Positions 60,346 to 64,000 of a stretch of 64,000 nucleotides of DNA are shown in pieces. The stretch is from NCBI GenBank assembly GCA_029265815.1, contig JAJUGU010000007.1, forward strand, positions 1-64,000, given 5' to 3'. The DNA is from Anaerolineaceae bacterium (GTDB taxonomy: Bacteria; Chloroflexota; Anaerolineae; Anaerolineales; Anaerolineaceae). The notes beneath the pieces are model-generated. The model saw nothing but the letters and a program-made list of their open reading frames with translations, had not been told where the DNA came from and searched no databases. A program made the position numbers and the translations under genes. The first letter of the stretch is position 1. Each line of letters starts with the position of its first letter.

Positions 60346-61764
60346 TTACTGCAGGACGTCAGTAGCGCGGACTTTTGGTGGTTTGAAAGCCACAAAGAGC
60401 AGGTTGACAAGAATGCCGAACACGGCAGCAGAAGCAATCGCAGGCCAACCGAAGGGGAAGACACCCTTGAGCAGAGGAATAGGCAGGTTACCGCCATATC
60501 CAATGTTGCCGCCGATACCCACAACAAGGATGAGGGCTACGATAGCAAGCTTGCCAGGATCGAAGAGGTCGACTTTCTCAGCCATCATAAGGGCAATACC
60601 CTGAACGCCAATGACACCATACAGGTAGATGGCGAGGCCGCCGGTTACAGCGGTGGGGATGCTATAGATGACGTCGCGCAGCGGGCCAATAAAGCCAAGG
60701 ATAACAGCAATTGCACCAGCGGTGATGAGGGCCGGGCCAGAGTAGTTACGGGTGATCACCATGAGTGAGTTGTTCTCACCGTAGTTGGTGCCCGCGGTGG
60801 AGCCGAAGAGTCCGTTTACCAGGTCGTTCAGGCCGTCGAGCATCAGGTTGAGGCCGATGTGCTTGGAAAGGCCGGGTTTCTCACGTCCCTGTTCCTCAGC
60901 CAGGTGGTCCACATACAGACTGATCTGATACAGGTGTGCAGTGGATTCTGGAATGGTAGCAATGGCCATTACACCAATGCCGATCATGGCAGTTGCCGTG
61001 AGTGTATTATTGAAGACCGGGAAAACAATCTTTGGTACGGTGAGCCATCCGCTCTGGCCAATGGTTGAGAAATCAACCAGGCCGATGGGAATCGCGACGA
61101 TGTAGCCGAAGATCATGGCCAGGAGGATTGGCAGCATGCCAATGAAGCCCTTACCCTGCAGGTAAACCGAGAAGACAACGGCTGCCAGGAAGGTGAGAGC
61201 AGCTGCCAACCACCATTTCAGTGTTGGCGGCATGTTGGCCTCAACACCGCAGCAAGTACCAGAAGCCATGGTCAGGGCGGTGTAGGCAAGGCCGATACCA
61301 ATGATGATAGCAACGGAACCGGTGACCTCAGCGGGCAGGATCTTGTCTAGACCCTTCTTGCCGCCAGTGATACGGATGAGTAAACCAATCAGGATGTTGA
61401 GGATACCGGTGACGATGAAGCCGGCCGTCACAACGGCGATCGATGATGGCTGGGCAGGGGCGCCAAAAGCCAGATCTGGTTCAAGAACGCCAATGATCGA
61501 GGTCACTGCCGCGATGTAGCTGAAGCTTGAGCCGTAATACAGGGGAATGTAGGTGTTGATTGAAAACTTTGACCCAAGTAACGCTACAACAGTGCCGAGA
61601 CCGGTGATGGTGAGGACTGTTGAAACATCAAAGTGCATGAGGAGGGCGCACAGCACGGTGGCCGGGAACATGGTCAGCACATGCTGAAAACCGAGCAAAA
61701 GCATCTTGCCGAATGGTGGTTTATCCTGTGGAAGATAGCCCATCACTTTTGCAGTAGTTGCCAT
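60346..61764 (-). CDS. NCS2-family xanthine/uracil permease
   Basis: 472 residues and about fourteen membrane segments. LLLGFQHVLTMFPATVLCALL and the later SIGTTNYGENN-like site (FGSTAGTNYGENNSLMVIT near 330) mark the nucleobase-cation symporter family. Related members bring in uracil or xanthine with protons. AAGGAAAAAAACCT precedes the ATG. It has its own promoter and a long leader, and lies downstream of CoxG and a molybdenum hydroxylase, which fits purine or pyrimidine use. Confidence 0.93.
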   Translation of the reverse strand: MATTAKVMGYLPQDKPPFGKMLLLGFQHVLTMFPATVLCALLMHFDVSTVLTITGLGTVVALLGSKFSINTYIPLYYGSSFSYIAAVTSIIGVLEPDLAFGAPAQPSSIAVVTAGFIVTGILNILIGLLIRITGGKKGLDKILPAEVTGSVAIIIGIGLAYTALTMASGTCCGVEANMPPTLKWWLAAALTFLAAVVFSVYLQGKGFIGMLPILLAMIFGYIVAIPIGLVDFSTIGQSGWLTVPKIVFPVFNNTLTATAMIGIGVMAIATIPESTAHLYQISLYVDHLAEEQGREKPGLSKHIGLNLMLDGLNDLVNGLFGSTAGTNYGENNSLMVITRNYSGPALITAGAIAVILGFIGPLRDVIYSIPTAVTGGLAIYLYGVIGVQGIALMMAEKVDLFDPGKLAIVALILVVGIGGNIGYGGNLPIPLLKGVFPFGWPAIASAAVFGILVNLLFVAFKPPKVRATDVLQ

Positions 61765-61953
61765 AGGTTTTTTTCCTTCTTTCCTGTGATAATTGGTTTC
61801 TTACTACGATCAATATGCCTTACAATTCTTGGTTTGAGCCAAAAAACATATTAATGAAACCATTTCTTCTTTGCTCGCACCTTTTGTGCAATGTCATTCT
61901 ACCCCGATAGGCACCTCCTGTATTAAATTTTAAAAATTACCCGGTTGAAAATT
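61765..61953 (-). other. long 5' leader of the permease gene
   Basis: About 185 untranslated bases. A ribosome-site-like CAGGAGG (minus strand, 61920-61914) is followed 17 bases later by an ATG opening a frame of 24 codons; translation of it is uncertain. I looked for purine, xanthine and preQ1 riboswitch cores and saw none. Confidence 0.4.
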
Positions 61954-61955
61954 AA

Positions 61956-61984
61956 TATATATATATGATACAACATCTTGTCAA
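61956..61984 (-). promoter_or_regulatory. promoter of the nucleobase permease gene
   Basis: Minus strand: TTGACA (61984-61979), a 17-base spacer and TATATA (61961-61956) within a TA-repeat. Confidence 0.65.
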
Positions 61985-61989
61985 GATGC

Positions 61990-62019
61990 TTGGAGGGGAG
62001 AAAATGATCTCCCCTCCAA
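61990..62019 (-). terminator. strong hairpin after the 47-residue peptide gene
   Basis: TTGGAGGGGAGA / TCTCCCCTCCAA is a perfect 12-pair stem with a 6-base loop, 12 bases after the peptide stop. No T run follows on the minus strand, so ending may be partial. It stands just before the permease promoter. Confidence 0.7.
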
Positions 62020-62031
62020 AGGTATTACCTG

Positions 62032-62175
62032 TTACTTGCCTAAGATAAGAGCAAGAACAAGAAGAACAGTTGCAACGGGAATGACGTACATGAGCATTTT
62101 GACCTCAGGAATCTGCCAAATGCCTTTTTTCTCTGTCTGTTCTTCATTTGTTTCGTTTTTTATTTCTGTTGCCAT
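62032..62175 (-). CDS. 47-residue single-pass membrane peptide overlapping coxG
   Basis: The sequence reads a charged head with many Glu/Lys (MATEIKNETNEEQTEKKG), then IWQIPEVKMLMYVIPVATVL and LVLALILGK, one C-terminal membrane segment. Its start at 62175 lies inside the 3' end of coxG (16 bases shared, different frame), and GGAGGAAAG for it is within coxG. Tight overlap and a perfect ribosome site argue that it is real. It could be a membrane anchor or partner for CoxG. No known family recognised. Confidence 0.7.
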   Translation of the reverse strand: MATEIKNETNEEQTEKKGIWQIPEVKMLMYVIPVATVLLVLALILGK

Positions 62176-62615
62176 CTTTCCTCCAAAATTTTATCTAATT
62201 TTTCGAACGCAGTCTTGAAAATAGATTTCGAGACACTATCGATCATTCGTTGACCGACACTCGCAAGTGTCCCCCCAATGTTTGCTTCGCCGACGTATCT
62301 CATCATTGTGGTCTTGTCGCCGAGGTCTTCAAAATTCACATGACCCACACCTTTAACAAATCCTGCTCCACCTTTACCCTCGACGATCAAGGTCACTTTT
62401 TCTGGAGGAACTTCATCAGTTAAGGTTAGAGTACCGGAAAAGTTAGCAGAAACAGGGCCAACTCGAATGCCAAGCGTTGCTTCATAATGTGAAGCATCGA
62501 TCTTGGTCATCTTCTGCAATCCGGGAACGGCAGCCCCAAGCGCATTGGGATCGTTGAACATTTCATATACCACTTCGCGCGGCGCTTTGAAAAGATGTTC
62601 ACCTTCGACTTTCAT
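62160..62615 (-). CDS. coxG: CoxG-like SRPBCC protein
   Basis: 151 residues: EHLFKAPREVVYEMFNDPNA, GLQKMTKIDASHYEATLGIRVGPVSANFSG, and MMRYVGEANIGGTLASVGQRMID are the CoxG pattern. CoxG proteins help molybdenum hydroxylases reach the membrane and quinone pool. Here it lies 64 bases downstream of a molybdenum hydroxylase large subunit. AAGGAGGTAAG precedes the ATG. Confidence 0.9.
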   Translation of the reverse strand: MKVEGEHLFKAPREVVYEMFNDPNALGAAVPGLQKMTKIDASHYEATLGIRVGPVSANFSGTLTLTDEVPPEKVTLIVEGKGGAGFVKGVGHVNFEDLGDKTTMMRYVGEANIGGTLASVGQRMIDSVSKSIFKTAFEKLDKILEERWQQK

Positions 62616-62679
62616 TTTATTCTTACCTCCTTATCATTTCGCTGCAAATCCCAGGATAATCATCAATTTTACCCTGAAA

Positions 62680-64000
62680 TTAAGAGTTTCGGGCTTTCTT
62701 AACATAATCGTAAATTATGCTTGGATTGAGGTTTGATTCGAGAATCTCGAGTGGGATCTCGCTAAACGCATCTTCCAAAGCCTGACAAATTGCTGGGCCT
62801 GGTGGGATCGCTCCTGCTTCACCAATTCCTTTTATGCCAAGCGGATTCAATGGGCTTTTGTTATGCTGATGAATGATTTCGATCTTCTTCGGCATGTCTG
62901 TTGCCTGCGGCATAAGGTAATCCATAAATGACGCTGTCAACATCTGACCGTTCTCATCGTAGACCATTTTCTCATACAGGGTGTTGCCAATTCCCATAGA
63001 AACCCCGCCATCGATCTGACCATCGAGAATCAACGGGTTAATGATCGTTCCGCAATCATCGACCATAACAAAGCGTTCAACCTTGACTTTATAGGTTTCA
63101 GGGTCGACGCTAACGATTACGGCCAACGCACCAGAACCTGTTGCGCCGTGAGGAGGACCGTAGTAAGCTGTGGCTTCAAGCCCGGGTTCAACACCAGGTT
63201 CTACGACGCCACGCATCGGGTTAGCCTTAATGGCGAGATCGCCGAGAGTGATCTTGTTTTCTGGCTTGCCTTTGACAAAAACAAAACCTTCTCCAAGTTC
63301 AATCTCATCTTCGGGAACCCCAAAAGCCTTACTGGCAGTGGCGAAGATCTTCGCGCGCACTTTTTGTGCAGCAAGGTATGAAGCAGTACCCACAAGGGTT
63401 GCACCTCGGCTGGCGAAGGTTCCGGCGCCCCATGCGAAAGAACCGGTATCCCCGGTAATTACCTTTACATCTTCTACTTTAACGTTGAGCTGATCGGCAA
63501 TAATCTGGGCAAAGACGGTTTGATGTCCTTGGCCCTGAGTGCTGTACCCGGTTGCCATGGTTACCTTACCATTGGTGCTGATGGTCACTTTGCAGCCTTC
63601 ATAAGGGCCAACGGCGGTTCCTTCGGTAAAGGCGACCACGCCAATTCCCAGGCGTTTGCCTTCTTTACGGGCTTTGGGCTGAATTTCCTTGCGGAACTTC
63701 TCGTAATCGACGGCTTTAAGGCATTTCTGGTAATTATCAAGATAATCGCCGCTATCCAATACGTTTGCAACAAAATCCTGTCCGATGATGCCAGTTTTAT
63801 GGGGCATTTCTTCAGCAGTCAGCAAATTCTTTAGTCGAAGTTCGGTGGGATCCATGCCTAATTTCTTGGCAGCAAAATCGATCATGCGCTCCATCACAAA
63901 GACGCCTTCAGAACGCCCTGCGCCGCGGACTGGTGTCACTACCATAGTGTTGGTGAACACCATGCGAATTTCAGTATAGAAATTAGGAACACGGTAGTTG
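62680..64000 (-). CDS. molybdenum hydroxylase large subunit (CoxL/xanthine dehydrogenase family), 5' end outside window
   Basis: 440 codons of the C-terminal part; the frame stays open to the window edge, so the true start lies beyond 64000. VRGAGRSEGVFVMERM corresponds to the loop near the molybdenum site (form II-like xRGAGR, not the CODH AYxCSFR). GYSTQGQGHQTVFAQI, WGAGTFASRGATLVG and GIKGIGEAGAIPPGPAI with the catalytic Glu complete the family features. Clearly different from the subunit at 21968. Substrate unknown; CO is unlikely given the loop. Confidence 0.88.
   Translation of the reverse strand, partial: NYRVPNFYTEIRMVFTNTMVVTPVRGAGRSEGVFVMERMIDFAAKKLGMDPTELRLKNLLTAEEMPHKTGIIGQDFVANVLDSGDYLDNYQKCLKAVDYEKFRKEIQPKARKEGKRLGIGVVAFTEGTAVGPYEGCKVTISTNGKVTMATGYSTQGQGHQTVFAQIIADQLNVKVEDVKVITGDTGSFAWGAGTFASRGATLVGTASYLAAQKVRAKIFATASKAFGVPEDEIELGEGFVFVKGKPENKITLGDLAIKANPMRGVVEPGVEPGLEATAYYGPPHGATGSGALAVIVSVDPETYKVKVERFVMVDDCGTIINPLILDGQIDGGVSMGIGNTLYEKMVYDENGQMLTASFMDYLMPQATDMPKKIEIIHQHNKSPLNPLGIKGIGEAGAIPPGPAICQALEDAFSEIPLEILESNLNPSIIYDYVKKARNS

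Noticed and set aside
61765-61953. Purine or xanthine riboswitch before the permease
   Set aside because: The conserved core sequences were not found by eye, so no riboswitch is claimed.
1-64000. CRISPR arrays, insertion sequences, prophage
   Set aside because: No regularly spaced repeats, transposase, integrase or phage structural gene was seen; the only tandem repeat is the tRNA-derived one at 140-285.

Overview
The window looks like a chromosomal segment of an anaerobic Chloroflexota (class Anaerolineae) bacterium. This is inferred from gene content, not from a marker gene. Pointers are lipoproteins with Thr/Pro-rich linkers, an NBR1-Ig-like lipoprotein, a MalT-like ATPase fused to a BTAD domain, DUF5317 and DUF5684 membrane proteins, an ER/archaeal-type signal peptidase with a DUF5305 tail, and a sugar-phosphate type bacterial microcompartment (BMC). 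No transposase, phage gene or CRISPR array was seen. Two tRNA genes are present (Met-CAT and Phe-GAA), the first followed by damaged tandem copies of its own 3' half.

Layout. 1-5.8 kb: tRNA-Met with repeats, small cytosolic genes, a sulfatase-like membrane enzyme, a polytopic glycosyltransferase-like protein and tRNA-Phe. 5.9-10.2 kb: a secretion cassette (small exported protein, signal peptidase-DUF5305, RTX-repeat protein), a C39-like protein and an AllH/DUF2877 protein. 10.3-15.7 kb (minus): a Na+-pumping biotin decarboxylase (carboxyltransferase, gamma, biotin carrier, beta) followed by a cyclase-family hydrolase and a GNAT-like protein. 15.8-26.1 kb (minus): a three-subunit xanthine-dehydrogenase-type molybdoenzyme, a cytosine-deaminase-like amidohydrolase and a BMP-type nucleoside ABC importer. 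26.2-30.4 kb: a PhnD/PhnC/double-PhnE importer. 30.5-37.6 kb: YdcF-like protein, a nonsense-interrupted DUF5684 gene, the MalT-BTAD regulator, two small peptides, DUF5317 and an HD-GYP protein. 37.7-44.6 kb (minus): flavin reductase, MFS, patatin, and a PadR-linked iron/B12-type ABC importer with a THEP1-like NTPase. 44.7-48.6 kb: DhaL-like protein, methyltransferase and GT39-like protein. 48.6-55.7 kb: a GntR regulator and a complete-looking BMC operon (RpiB-like, DeoC, aldehyde dehydrogenase, BMC-H, BMC-T, three BMC-P, EutJ-like, one unknown). 55.9-58.4 kb: a two-component pair. 58.4-64 kb (minus): two unknowns, an NmrA-like protein, an NCS2 nucleobase permease, a 47-residue membrane peptide, CoxG, and the 3' part of a second molybdenum hydroxylase.

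How the parts may work together (inference). Nucleoside/base importers, two molybdenum hydroxylases and an amidohydrolase could handle the base half of (deoxy)nucleosides, while the microcompartment (deoxyribose-5-phosphate aldolase plus CoA-acylating aldehyde dehydrogenase) could handle the sugar half. Nucleoside phosphorylase, phosphopentomutase, phosphotransacylase and alcohol dehydrogenase are not in the window.

Most unusual points: the microcompartment RpiB homologue has Asp where classical RpiB has its catalytic Cys; the deaminase-like enzyme lacks a canonical metal His and catalytic Glu; strong hairpins recur directly after four exported or binding-protein genes; a 47-residue membrane peptide overlaps coxG; and a sigma70-type promoter with a GntR-type operator drives the BMC operon.
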